Assembly (NCBI GenBank): GCA_030704615.1
Contig: CM060732.1
Coordinates: forward strand, 21,082,001 to 21,142,000
Source: Takakia lepidozioides
Lineage: Eukaryota; Streptophyta; Takakiopsida; Takakiales; Takakiaceae
DNA: 60,000 bases
Direction: 5' to 3'
Part shown: positions 32,101 to 43,270 of the stretch, piece by piece
Layout of the letters: each line of letters begins with the position of its first letter
How positions within the stretch are numbered: position 1 is the first letter of the stretch
Translations under genes and position numbers: made by a program
The notes under the pieces: generated by a model
Databases searched by the model: none
What the model was told of the DNA's origin: nothing
What the model saw: the letters and a program-made list of their open reading frames with translations, nothing else

Positions 32101-33655
32101 GGGTAGGCCAGTGCAATTAAGAGCCTCTTTCCTTCTGAGTAAAAGAGGTAGTTTCTGTCTACCTCTATAGAACGACAACTGGTCATGGACTGACCTCCGG
32201 CATTAATTCAAAGCTGATTATTTAAAGATTGGAAATGCCTATAAGTTATGTTGACCTATATAGTCACAAAACTCTCCATATTAGTGAAGACCATACGGAA
32301 TCATTTTACTAGTACCAATTTTGTTTATCATGGGAAGGTTTGACGAGTTTTAATGGCAGGAAAATCAAGGGCTAGAGATGCAGCATTGAGTGCCATCCAG
32401 TCCCCCCTTCTGGATATTGGTATTGAACGTGCGACTGGGATTGTCTGGAACATCACTGGCGGTAGTGACATGACTCTCTTTGAGGTGATCCTGTACCCCT
32501 CTACAGGTCCGTCTACTGAATGCATCGCAGGAGTCTTGTAGTCTTCAATCCCTGACATTTTACTTGTACAACCTCTTATATTCTTTCTTTTTTCCTCTCA
32601 TGTTATCTTCCCCCTTTTTCCCTTGGACCCTTCAAGCTTTTTGCTCCACAAGAATATCTAAGAGAAGGAGAGGTTGACTGATATGAACTTTGGCGGTCCT
32701 AGGTGAATGCAGCGGCGGAGGTTATCTATGATTTGGTTGATCCAAATGCAAATCTCATTTTTGGTGCCGTGGTGGATGAATCTCTCAAAGGTCAAGTGAG
32801 TGCTCTGGACCGGCAAATCTTGACCACCAAGATTTTGGACACCTTAGTAGTGTAAAATTAGGCCGCACTCTTGGAAGGAGCCTCAACCTATGTAGATGTA
32901 TTTTGAGGTTACCCAATTGAGTCACCCATACATGGATAAAGAATGGTTTGAGATTTAAGGTGGGCCTCATAGGATGTTGTTAATACCGTAACAAGAAGGT
33001 ACTTCTGTAGCTCTGAATAACATCCTGATGTCTATGAAATTATAGGGATTGCTGTGCTCTTGATGGGCAAGGGGGATCAACTAATATTTTCTAGGATGCT
33101 GAATGGTTCGGTTTTGGTGCAGGTGAGTATCACACTAATAGCAACAGGGTTTCGAGGCCAAGAAGAATCTGAACTGCGAGCTGTACAGGCAAGCTCTTTG
33201 CATTCTATGTGATAGCCATGTCAAGCTGCAATGATGCATCCTAGCAAATGATAATAATATGAAATGTCCAAGTTCGTCATGAATTGAGTTGGGTTTGGCT
33301 TACCACTCAAGGATCTTCTTCCAGATTGGGACCTATAAGCTTGTTCTATGCCTTCGGATTGAGCGATCCGGGCTGCTGATAATTGTTGTCTTCAATGGGG
33401 GCCTGAGAACTTTCTATCAAGTCACCCTGGTTAGGTGTGATATTTCTGGTAGCTCCAGTATTTTGGCCCTTGTGATGCACTTTCTAAGTCTTAAAATCCG
33501 CAACTTGGTTTGTTCAGCAAGCAGGCACAGGTGATGTGGCATCTGGGCTAGGACGGAGGTCATCTGTTGTCTCTCCGTCCGTCCTGGCAAATGGTGGCGG
33601 TGTTGATATTCCGAGCTTTCTAAAGAAACGGGGACGGCCTCGTTATTCTAGGTAG
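29172..33655 (+). CDS. FTSZ2: Plastid-division protein FtsZ2, seven exons
   Basis: Exons 29172-29924, 30560-30859, 31417-31507, 32360-32484, 32703-32795, 33123-33188 and 33518-33655 join in frame to 521 residues. FtsZ2 is a tubulin-like GTPase that polymerises with FtsZ1 into the stromal division ring of plastids. About 155 N-terminal residues rich in Gly, Arg and Ser look like a transit peptide. The GTPase follows: [11 protein letters not shown] (about 167-177), the GTP signature [10 protein letters not shown] (about 255) and the catalytic T7 loop [19 protein letters not shown] and the C-terminal [15 protein letters not shown] mark FtsZ2 rather than FtsZ1; that tail is the ARC6-binding peptide. 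The start GCCATGG is in good context. The last intron uses a GC donor (33189); all others are GT-AG. Confidence 0.95.
31501..31614 (+). repeat. Duplicated exon-3 splice-donor segment in FTSZ2
   Basis: Two direct copies, 31501-31550 and 31556-31614, both read GCC-CAGGTGAGAGAGA, then TACTCATAAGACGTT and TTTGCC-TAG. The second copy has about 10 extra GA-rich bases. Both contain a good 5' splice site (CAG/GTGAGAG). The first gives the conserved reading into exon 4. Use of the second would add 55 nt and shift the frame. Confidence 0.75.
31620..32116 (-). mobile_element. LINE ORF2 C-terminal fragment inside FTSZ2 intron 3
   Basis: An antisense frame of 175 codons carries a zinc-binding motif ([19 protein letters not shown], Cys-x-Cys-x2-Cys...His-x4-Cys) preceded by [11 protein letters not shown]. 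This is the layout seen after the reverse transcriptase of non-LTR retrotransposons. Upstream RT domains are absent. It lies antisense to FTSZ2 within the intron between exons 3 and 4, so it should be removed by splicing. The zinc segment differs from that of the LINE at 46.9 kb, so it is probably a different LINE lineage. Confidence 0.65.
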
Positions 33656-34614
33656 GGCACAGGTTACCTCAGTGGGTTTAGTTTGTTCAGCTAAAGTAAG
33701 GGCTGGCAGGCTGTGCCTATTGCTGCTTTGATCGTTGTCTGTCTCCCTCATTTCTCCAAGCTTCATGAGAGTTTAGAGGCCAGCTTTTGGTTGGTTGTTC
33801 TCTCGTCTCTGCATGCTGAGAGGGCCTTCCTTTAACCCACTCTCATGGTCGCAAAGAGCCATTTTGTCAGGTAACAGTGACTGCAGGACAATATTACTAG
33901 TTAAATATTGGGGGTCCAATTTTACTGTATCTAAGTTACTTCTATCAAGCGAGCTGATTGGTGCTGCCTTACAGTAAAATCCAAGTCTTTTGCTGCATTG
34001 TCCATGTTAGTTGGAGAACAGCTAAGGGGATGTACAGGAGTACCTGGAAATTGCAGACCATCATTTTAACTGAGTGCGAGTTGGCCCATGTTAGTCAAGA
34101 TTTATGAAAATTCTCTTTCACTGTAAATATCGAAACTGAGTTCATGCACGATGCTGTTCATCTGCCAAACAGACTTCTGCCACGTCTGTTGGTGGATGGT
34201 GTAATGTGGCTTCATACCTGTTTGTAGAGGATTGAACTCCAAAGATGCAAATTCCAGTTCTTATTCGAGTTGAACTACAACTGTGGGTGCTTCACTAGGG
34301 GAGGGTTTCCAGATTCCTCTGGCCAGGAGAAGCCACTAGCTATGACTCAGCATGGATGACACTGGTGATGTGTCTGTTGGTATGTAGGATTGAGCTCCAT
34401 GGCTAGTAAAACCAATGCCCAATCATTAGGAGCAAATTCGTTGACAGGTTGTTGAGATGAAGTTGGTGGCCATGTGTCACTCTTTGCGCAAGCAATCGAA
34501 ATTCTTGATGATGCAGATGGCTGTCACAGGAGGCATGTCAAGAAGCCAAATGGCCAGCTTCTCAGTGTTGTAGCCAACAGATAGTTCCTATTGCTACGCC
34601 TTCAAACCATTCAG
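33656..34614. other. FTSZ2 3' flank, no gene seen
   Basis: This is the intergenic stretch between the FTSZ2 stop and the end of the antisense PPR pseudogene. It probably includes the FTSZ2 3' untranslated region. No domain or repeat was recognised. Confidence 0.4.
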
Positions 34615-37266
34615 TACGGTGTGTGTCAAACACATACCCAGCCTCCTTCATCCACACAGACAACCTATTGAGCTCCACGGATTTCCTCACTTTGCAGAAA
34701 CAGTTTGCGATGTCCAATGAATGGAAACACCCGGTTCTCCATCTTTTATGCAGCCACTCTATCTCCAGCTTCTGACACCCCTGCCCTTGTCGGTCATTCT
34801 ACAGAATGCTACCTGCTGCCCATTCTGCTACTGCAACATTGCCATGGATTCGGCAGGCACCAAGCAAGGCCTTCCAGATGCCTGTATCTGGCATGATTTG
34901 CATTTTGTTGATGAGACCCATCCAATCGCCCTGCACGACCAAGAAGGTCCACCATGCAGCCAAATGCTCCACCGCAGGTATGAGATCATGATCTCGACTC
35001 ATGGAATCAAAGTAGTGATGGCCTTCATCCACAAGGCCCACATGGCTACATGCAGAGAGGAGAGACATGAAAGTGATACTGTTTGGCTTCGAACCTTCCT
35101 TCTGCATTTGTTCGAAAAGTTGCAGGGCCTCCCTACCAAACCCATGTTGAGCATATCCTGTGATCACGGCATTCCATGAGACTACATTTTTTTGAGCCAT
35201 ACTGTCAAACACTTGACGTGCATCATTCATGCTCCCACACTAGGTGTACATGTCAGCAAGTGAAGTCTCCAAGATGATATCAAGCACACTACTATCTTTG
35301 CTAGTGTCAGCATGGACCTGCTTGCCCTTTTCCAGGGCTCCTAAACTGGCACACACATTAAGAACGCAAATGAATGTGACCCTGTTGGGGGTCACCCTTC
35401 TCGTTGCATTTGCTCATACATCTCGAAAACCTCCCTACCGAACCCATGCTGGGCATATCCTGTTATCATGGCAGTCCATGAGATCACATCTTGCTGGGCC
35501 ATAGTATCAAACACTTGACGTGCATCCTTCATGCTCCCGCATTTGGCATACATGTCGACGAGGGCAGTTTCCAAAGTCAGATGTGGTATGATTCCTACAT
35601 TTATGAAGTATGGACCTCTTTGCCCTTTTCCAAAGCTCCTAGGGTGCCACATGTATCGAGAATGCAAATAAATGTCACTCTGTTAGGCACCACCCCCTCC
35701 TGTTGCATCTGCTCATACAGCTGGAAAGCTTCTTTACCACACCCATGCTGATTATATCCGGTGATCATGCCATTCCATGAGACCACATCTCGCACTGCCA
35801 TTCTATCAAACATTTGACGTGCTTCCTTTATGACATTCTCCAAATTTATGTATGATACAATTCCAGATTTCATTATCTTACCATGGACCTCTCTGCCCTT
35901 TTCCACGGCTCGTAAGCTTGCACACACATTGAGAATGCAAGTGAATGTGACATTATTGGGGGGCACCCTGTCCCGTTGCATCTGCTCATACATCTCAAAA
36001 GCCTCCTTACCACACCCATGCTGAGTATATCCTCCAATCATGGCATTCCATGAAACCACGTCTCTTTTAGACATTATTGAACACTTTACGTGCATCCTCT
36101 ATGCTCCCACATTTGGCATACATGTCGACCAGGGTATTCTCTAAATTAGTGTATGACGCAATTCCAGCTTTGATGATGTCAACATGGACCTCTTTGCCCT
36201 TCTCCAAGGCTCGTAATCTGGCACAAGCCTTGAGCATGCAAATAAAAGTGACACTATCAGGACACTCCTTCCTGCTGCATTTGTTCAAAGATTTTGAATA
36301 CTTCCCCACACTCATGCACAACATATCCTGCGATTATGGCGTTCCATGAGACCACATTTCGTTTCGTCATTTTGTCAACACTTGACAGGCATCCCTTATG
36401 CTCCCACATTTGGCATACATGTCAACGAGGGTAGTCTCCAGATATATATCTAGTATAATCCCACTCTTGATAATGTCAGCATGGACCTGCTTGCCCTTGT
36501 CAAGCGCTCCTAGGCTGGCGCAGGCATTGAGAATGGAAATGAAAATGATATTGACTGGCTTTGACCCTTCCGATTGCATTTGCTCACCATGGTCACCGGC
36601 CAAGTGGAATGACTACATGACTGGATAGAGAATGGGTTGACCCCATCTGTGGGAAGCCGAGGCGGACATGTCGTGGGTTGTCCAAGAGAAAATGCCACAT
36701 CTCTTTAGTATGCCTCCATGCTTATGAATCTTGTGGCCCGCACAGATTGTGAAAGCCTGTTCAGCATGCCCATGCTTTGCATATCCTGCCACCAGTGCAG
36801 CCCATGTAAATGTATCTCGTTCAGGCATTTTGTCAAACACTTGACTTGCATCCACTTGACTTGCATCCACCATGCTCCCACATTTCCCATACATGTTGAT
36901 GAGGATGTTCACTAGAAATTTTTTTGGCCTGATTCCACTTTGGATAATGTGGGCATGCACCTGCTTTCCCTGTGCTAGTGCTTTCGTTCTGATGCAGGCC
37001 TGCAAAAGATCAATGTAAGTATTGGAGTCTGCCTGAATGCCGGGTTGGTTCAATATCTTCAATGCCTCTTTCAAGCGTCCCTCTTTACAGAATGTCCTCA
37101 CACTGCCATGACTGTCAGAAGAGTTTTTCTTGACTGCCTCTCTCAGCCCAGTTTCACAAGCATTGGTGATTGTGGAGGTGCTACCCTTGCCATAAACCTG
37201 ATAAGTCAGAATAAATTGTGCTGGATGCAACCCTGCCATCTTCCATGCCTCAGAGCTCATAGTCAT
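34615..37266 (-). pseudogene. PLS-class PPR pseudogene with E/E+ end (many frameshifts)
   Basis: Reading leftwards from 37266, the N-terminus gives GRLKEALKILNQ and QGKQVHAHIIQSGIRP, followed by MYGKCGSM and VFDKMPERDTFTW. Further PPR repeats appear in separate frames at 36367-36603, 36067-36324, 35601-36095, 35392-35667 and 34799-35230. They show MYAKCGS, DVVSWNAMI and EKGKEVH motifs. The last frame ends with WKALLGACRIHGNVAVAEWA (E motif). A further piece near 34640-34700 reads RLSVWMKEAGYV (E+). At least five frame breaks and a small internal duplication (QVDASQVDASQ) mark it as dead. Live relatives bind organellar RNA for C-to-U editing. It is the inverted paralog of the PPR gene at 39884. 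Confidence 0.9.
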
Positions 37267-39883
37267 GAACCTGCAAACTAAAACTGAAACTCACATAATA
37301 CATCTCAAAGCTCCTAGAAACTTCCAGCAAAGATCACTTAAAATGATACCCCTCGCATTCTTGACATCAGAACTGTTGACTGACTGGGCTGGACCTTGTA
37401 TGATATCAGCTAATTCTCCTTTCACCCAAGGAAGGTTTAGACCATCTCTGTATCCAAAGGACCTCTTTTGTTCACTTATGACTGAAGTCTGGTGATCTTG
37501 GATTCTCCTGTGAAATCAACAGCGTGCATCTGAGCAGCCATAGGTAAAACCACAACCTCATATAGAAGCTTGAATCACTAAACCTGTACCTTATCAAGTA
37601 ACATGCCACAACTTTGGACAATCCAAGTTCAATGCTCTTAAAGGGCCAACTTCGGACCTCAGAAATTTCTTCTTTGACCATCTGTATCTGTTGCATGGTG
37701 CCCTGGGGCTGTGTATTGAGGTGCCGACAGTGGATCACGGCCACATGTTCCATCTCCATCCACTGTAACCGACTGTGCACTTGCAATATGGAAATTTCCG
37801 GCTGGTTTTCCACACCTAACTCACTCTGGCAGGGTTGAGACCCTGTACAAACTACGCCGTTGAGGATAAATGCATAGACCATAGTCAAAGTTAGCATATA
37901 AGCTGTATGCCCTTTTCCATCCCTCACTGTGAGTCAATTATGGCTTCAGAGGCGCACCTCGATTGGCGGGTAGTCTTGCATGCATCTCTTGGAAGTTTAC
38001 ACGAGGAGAAGGCCTGGTGGGTGTTTCCCAAAGCGGGGTATCTCACAGGGACTATGCCGCATGGAGCTGCCCATCTCTCTCTCTCTCTCTCTCCATGTAG
38101 GGAGACCTGATATATTCAAAGATTTAAGATGTTTCGACAGATACAGATGGAACTGATGGAGGCAAAGCGAGTCAATCACAATCACGTTCCTCTACATCCT
38201 CTGAATTGCCTCCACCGAAATTTCGGCTGGTATGGCCCAAGGACGATTTGGAGTTTGTATTGGTAAACACAATATAGAGCCCCATAAATCTGAACAAAGA
38301 GTATCATGTCCAAACCTTTCATGGAGGCTTTGGAGGCGTCCTAGCTAGCACCTGCCAAGGGTCTCGGACCCTGCATTCCCAACGCGAACGCCGATTTCAG
38401 CTCCACAGCTGGCCTGTTAATCTGCTGCATGATCTGAGAATCCCTCACGTTCACCGGAAGGTCAAACCAATTGTCTCGTCTTCTGCCAGCATTTGGCCAA
38501 TGTCTATTTCCTTCTCCTTTCATTCGTATCTACATCATAAAGCTGTGTTTCTAAATTGCTTGCATCTGTTGTAGAAGATCAGTCATCTTCATCTTCCTCT
38601 GGGGTTGGGCACGGAAGGGCGGAAGGCCGCAGCAGATTAGTCGACTCGGCTGCGGAGCCGAAATGGGATCCGACATCTTCTTGGGATAGCCAAGTCCGCT
38701 TGCAAGATTTGACGCCTCCGGGGAAACCTAAGAAAGGTACAGACTTAAAACTCTGAAGGGTATTTCCCAGGTTCCTGAATTCAGGTGCCAAGTTCTCTTG
38801 GATCCATACCGGCATTAGTGCAGGAAGTGCAAAGTAAGACCATACAATATCTTTAGTTGAACGGGAGTATGATCCACGCTCTCATAGACCGTGCATTACG
38901 CTGGCTTGACAAAGAGCATTGGCAGAGAGGGACACAGACTAAGGGGAGAGAAAGAAAGTAACATCCCCTAAAGCTCAGAGCTCCAAAGAGCGAGAGAGGT
39001 TGCTTAAATGGAAAGGACTGTTCTATTTAACGGGGAATTCGAAGTTGTTCAAAGTCTCAGCCGGCTTCGGTCTGTTTGTAAGTTTAGTGTGAGCACGAGG
39101 AAGAGAAAACTAACCCAAAGTATGCACCAAAGTCATCCAAAGCTACAGTAAGTAGTCCTCAATACAGAGGGAGGCAATCGAAGAGGCAGTATTTGCACGC
39201 AGGTCAAGCAATGAGCCTAGGACATCTTTGGCAGCAGTCCTTCTCAGATCCTTCTCTGTGGTGTGACAGCAGGCTTGAGAAGGTGAGGCTATATCCACAG
39301 TCCAAATAGGACCGGAAACATGGGATGTGACTGAAGCTGGCATGATGATGTTTTCCGGACTGGATTGTATCTCCAGTTTTAATCACAATTTCTCTCTCCG
39401 ACTTGAAAACAAACCAAAAATAACTCTTGCTGTTGCTATCAATTGTTGCTCCTTGTCTGCAGTATATGAAAGGAGGTTATTGAAGGTTGTTCCCTGTCAT
39501 TTTGAAAGGCGCTGTACACTTTTTCGGTTGCCTGTGGGTGCCCCTGGTTGAAGCTGCCCATTTGCTGTTATAACAGAAAAGTTCAAGATCACCAGACTTC
39601 AGACATAAGCACACACAGGAGGTCCTTCAGTTTGAGAGTTGGTCAAACCGTCCTTGGGTAAAAGCAGACCTAGCTGCCATCGCCCAAGGTGGAGCACAAT
39701 CGGAAGCTGCTTCTAAAGGTGATGCACACCATGGAGCTCCAAGCCAAGAATACAACACGTATTGTTTTGGTGATGATTCCAGCATCCCAAAGAGGTAAAC
39801 CTATCCTCGGGGATAAGTTTTTCTTGGCAGTATAGGAGCTTTGGGATCTCATATGTGGGTTTGAGTGTGAAGGTTTTGAAACT
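37267..39883. other. Intergenic region between the two divergent PPR copies
   Basis: There is no firmly supported gene. A CT microsatellite lies at about 38070-38093. Coding-like stretches of 60-80 codons on both strands at 38340-38815 could be gene or transposon fragments, but I could not assign them. The region should contain the promoters of both PPR copies. Confidence 0.4.
37601..37927 (-). CDS. Possible exon of a small secretory protein (unrecognised)
   Basis: An antisense frame starts at an ATG (37927). After a short basic stretch it shows a hydrophobic segment (YMLTLTMVYAFILNGVVC) like a signal peptide, then about 75 polar residues. The frame continues to 37472 but loses character after about 37600, where a GT occurs. 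I recognise no family. It may be a chance frame. Confidence 0.2.
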
Positions 39884-42055
39884 ATGCTGGGTGGCAGGGA
39901 TGAATCAGGCAGAGTGTTTGGTAGCCCTCAGACATGCAGCCGGCATAGCAACTTCACACTCAGCACTGCTCTTGAAAGTGGATCACGAGAGGGGTTCAAC
40001 AAGAACTCTTCTGGCACTTGTCGGGATGTGTGGATTTGTAAGGCAGGACGACTGAAAGAGGCGCTGCACATTTTGAACCAACGAGATGTTCGGGCAGACT
40101 CCAACGTTTATGTCTGTCTCTTGCAGGAGTGCATCAATATGAAATGCCTACCAGAGGGAAAGCAGGTTCATGCCCACATTATCCAAAGTGGATTCATGCC
40201 GAATATCTTCCTTCTCAACACTCTCATCAACATGTATGCCAAATGTGGGAGCGTGGTGGATGCACGACAAGTGTTTGACAAAATGCCTGAACGAAATCTG
40301 TTTACGTGGACTATAATGATAGCAGGGTATACCAGATGTGGATGTGGTAGGGAGGCTGTTGAGATCTACGAGCAAATGATATGGGAAGGGGAGACACCCG
40401 ACAAAGTAACATTCATTTGCGTTCTAAATGCGTGTGCCAGCCTAGGAGCACTGCAACAGGGCAAAGATGTCCATTGTAGCATCATCAAAGCTGAAATCAT
40501 GCGGGATATAATTTTGGATACGGCCCTTGTTGATCTGTATGCAAAGTGTGGGAGCATGAAGGATGCACGTGAAGTGTTTGATGGTATGCCTAAACGAAGT
40601 GTGGTTTCATGGAGTGCAATGATCGCAGGATATGCTCAGCATGGGTGCGGTATGGAGTCTTTGAAGATGTATGAGCAGATGCAAAGAGAAGGGGTGACGC
40701 CCAACAGGGTCACGTTCGTTTCTGTTGTGAATGCATGTGCAAGCATAGGAGCACTGGAAAAGGGTAAAGAGGTTCATGCTGACATCATCAAAGTTGGAAT
40801 TGCACCATACATAAATTTGGAGACTGCCCTTGCTGACATGTATGCCAAATGTGGGAGTCTGAAGGATGCACGTCAAGTGTTCGACAACATGGCTGAACGA
40901 GATGTGGTCTCATGGAATGCCATGATTTCAGGATATGCTCGGCATGGGTGTGGTAAGGAGGCTTTGAAGATCTATGAGCAAATGCACTTGGAACAAGTGA
41001 AGCCCAACAAGGTCTCATTCATTTGTGCTCTCACTGCTTGTGCCACTTTAGAAGCCCTCGAAAAGGGCAAAGAGATCCATGCTGATATTATCAAAGCTGG
41101 CATTGTATCAGATATCATTTTGGAGACTACCCTGGTTGACATGTACGCCAAATGTGGGAGCGTAAAGGAGGCGTGTCAAGTGTTTGACAGGATGGCTGAA
41201 CGAAATGTGGTCTCATGGAATGCCATGATTGCAGGATATACCAGATGTGGGTGTGGTATGGAGGCTTTCAACATCTATGCACAAATGCAACGGGAAAGGG
41301 TTCCTCCTGACAGGGTCACGTTCATTTCTGCTCTGAATGCATGTGCTAACCTTGGAGCCTTGGAAAAGGGCAGGAAGGTCCATGCTGACATGATCAATGC
41401 TGGAATTTCGTCAAATCTCAATTTGGAGAATACCCTTGTCGATATGTATGCTACCTGCGGGAGCATGAAGGATGCGCGTCAAGTCTTTGACTTTATGTTT
41501 GAAAGAAATGTGGTTTCATGGAATTCTATGATTGCAGGATGTGCCCAACATGGGTCTGGTAGGGAGGCCCTCCAACTATTTGAACAAATGCAACAGGAAG
41601 ACATTATCCCTAACGGTATCACTTTTACATCTCTTCTCTCTGGATGTAGCCATGTGGGTCTAGTGGATGAAGGTTGTCACTACTTTGATGCCATGAGTCG
41701 AGCTCATGCCCTGACTCCCACAGTGGAGCATTTTGGCTGCATGGTGGATCTTCTTGGCCGCGCAGGGCAATTGGATGAGGCAGAGGGATTCATAAACAAA
41801 ATGCCAATTGAACCGGGTGCTTTGGTGTGGAGGGCCTTTGTTGGCGCCTGCAGAATCCATGGCAATGTAGAACAAGCACAACGTGCGGCAGAAAACATCA
41901 TAAAGAAGGATCCAGAACATGCTGCAGCTTATGTGCTGCTATCAAACATATATGCTGCTGCTGGCGGGTGGGATGATCCAGCAAAGGTGAGAAGATTGAT
42001 GGAGGACAGATGTGTCAAAAAAAGAACCAGGGCGCAGTTGCATCGAGGTTTATGA
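39884..42055 (+). CDS. PLS-class PPR protein, 723-codon frame ending after the E motif
   Basis: The single-exon frame holds an N-terminal region, then repeated P-L-S triplets of 101 residues (MYAKCGS, VVSWNAMI, EKGKEVHADIIK). Its end is GACRIHGNVEQAQRAAENI and YVLLSNIYAAAGGWDDPAKVRRLM (E motif). Such proteins bind single-stranded RNA in plastids or mitochondria and direct C-to-U editing. The frame ends with an aberrant RTRAQLHRGL. This is because a run of seven A at 42017-42023 shifts it away from the conserved EPG-type continuation, which is still visible in the next frame to about 42205. As it stands the protein would lack E+ and DYW. It could still work with a DYW protein in trans, or be a recent pseudogene. 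Confidence 0.85.
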   Translation: MLGGRDESGRVFGSPQTCSRHSNFTLSTALESGSREGFNKNSSGTCRDVWICKAGRLKEALHILNQRDVRADSNVYVCLLQECINMKCLPEGKQVHAHIIQSGFMPNIFLLNTLINMYAKCGSVVDARQVFDKMPERNLFTWTIMIAGYTRCGCGREAVEIYEQMIWEGETPDKVTFICVLNACASLGALQQGKDVHCSIIKAEIMRDIILDTALVDLYAKCGSMKDAREVFDGMPKRSVVSWSAMIAGYAQHGCGMESLKMYEQMQREGVTPNRVTFVSVVNACASIGALEKGKEVHADIIKVGIAPYINLETALADMYAKCGSLKDARQVFDNMAERDVVSWNAMISGYARHGCGKEALKIYEQMHLEQVKPNKVSFICALTACATLEALEKGKEIHADIIKAGIVSDIILETTLVDMYAKCGSVKEACQVFDRMAERNVVSWNAMIAGYTRCGCGMEAFNIYAQMQRERVPPDRVTFISALNACANLGALEKGRKVHADMINAGISSNLNLENTLVDMYATCGSMKDARQVFDFMFERNVVSWNSMIAGCAQHGSGREALQLFEQMQQEDIIPNGITFTSLLSGCSHVGLVDEGCHYFDAMSRAHALTPTVEHFGCMVDLLGRAGQLDEAEGFINKMPIEPGALVWRAFVGACRIHGNVEQAQRAAENIIKKDPEHAAAYVLLSNIYAAAGGWDDPAKVRRLMEDRCVKKRTRAQLHRGL

Positions 42056-42205
42056 CCAGGTGCATACATTTTTCGTCGAAGACCAGTCGCATCCACAAAT
42101 AGAAGATATTCATGCTGAGCTGACGTGACTGAGTAAATAAATGAAGGAGGCTGGTTACGTGGCAGATACATACTTTGGATTGCATGATGTAGAGGAGGAG
42201 CTCTG
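42056..42205 (+). pseudogene. Detached E+ segment of the PPR gene
   Basis: One frame away from the upstream PPR frame the sequence reads IEVYDQVHTFF, SHPQIEDIHAEL and MKEAGYVADT, then LHDVEEEL. This is the E+ motif and the first residues of a DYW domain. It contains two stops (TGA near 42126 and TAA near 42138) besides the upstream frameshift. The LINE insertion begins directly after it. Confidence 0.85.
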
Positions 42206-43270
42206 AAGCCATGCATTTGAAGGCCCCTCACTCCAGGGTTAACCTCCAACATGTAACCCAAAGTGTCCGCCACAAACAGAAAGAGGAAAGGCGAGAGACC
42301 TGTCGCACCGATCTCTGTAGGGCAAATGGTTTTGACAAATGGCCATTTATAATAACCCTGCTGGAGCTGTTGCGGATAAGGATGTTAACCCACTTGTAGA
42401 ATGAGGGTGGCAGCCCACATTTTAGCATAACCGCCAGAAGAAAATCCCAACCCACTTTGTCGAATGCCTTCTCAAAGTCAAGCAGCCAGAGTGCCAGCGT
42501 CTGATTTGATGCCTTGGCATATGTATCCGCCTCCTGGGCCAGAAGGACGTTATCCAAGATATACCTCCCTTTAACAAACCCGGATTGACCTGTTCTAATC
42601 AACGAAGGGAGAATGCTGCCCTTCAGATCAAAGATTCTATGTTTGTTGATGACGCCTTTCTCCTGCTTCAAGCTGAGCCAGCGGCCCTGCAAGCAGCCCA
42701 ATGCACGATTGACACCTTCTGCAAGGTATCGGGTTTCAAAGTGAATTGGTCGAAAACCAAGGCTCTTCAGGTGGGGGATATTTCAAAGTCTGGTTTGGGG
42801 GTCTCCCCCGTATTGGGGGCAAACTTGGGTTTGATCTGGCTCAAGGATGGAGAGTCCACCACCCTCTTGGGCCATGTCTTCGGGATTAATCTCTCGGAAG
42901 ACGAACGTCTGGGGCCCACTATAGCCAGGCTGAAGGGCCTTTTGGGGCTCTCGGTTCCTCTCCATTACTGGGAGGGCTCTGGTGGCTAACCAGATCTTTT
43001 TGGCCGGTATTTGGTATTTCGCCTCTACTTGGAGTCCCAGCTCTAAACATATCCACGAAATCAAAAAGTGTATTAGGAACTTTATTTGGGGGGCCCATTC
43101 ATTGGACTCTAACAAACGCCCCCAAGTTTCTTGGATTCAAATCATAATGCCCAAGAAAATGGGTGGCCTCGGTGTCTTGGATCCTGAAACCCAGATCAAA
43201 GCCCTGTTGGGAAAATGGCTCCCTAGATTCCTGAGCCCAGAAGGAGGTTGGTGGAAAGTTCAGGGGTGAA
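42206..43270. mobile_element. LINE ORF2 fragment with inverted 5' part, inserted in a DYW domain
   Basis: The left part (42206 to about 42620) encodes LINE reverse transcriptase on the - strand: LPSLIRTGQSGFVKGRYILDN, DFEKAFDKVGWDFLL, ADTLGYMLEVNPGVRG. The right part (about 42620-43270) continues the same RT on the + strand: FVDDAFLLLQAE, VSGFKVNWSKTKAL, then ANQIFLAGIWYFAS, IRNFIWGA and MGGLGVLDPETQIKALLGKW. The inverted segment precedes the direct one in LINE order, and its RT end abuts the left flank. That is the geometry of twin priming. No poly(A) tail or clear target duplication is visible, and the right end stops inside ORF2. Confidence 0.85.

Noticed and set aside
40148-41920. Antisense frames over the PPR gene
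   Set aside because: They are periodic shadows of the 101-codon PLS repeat on the other strand.
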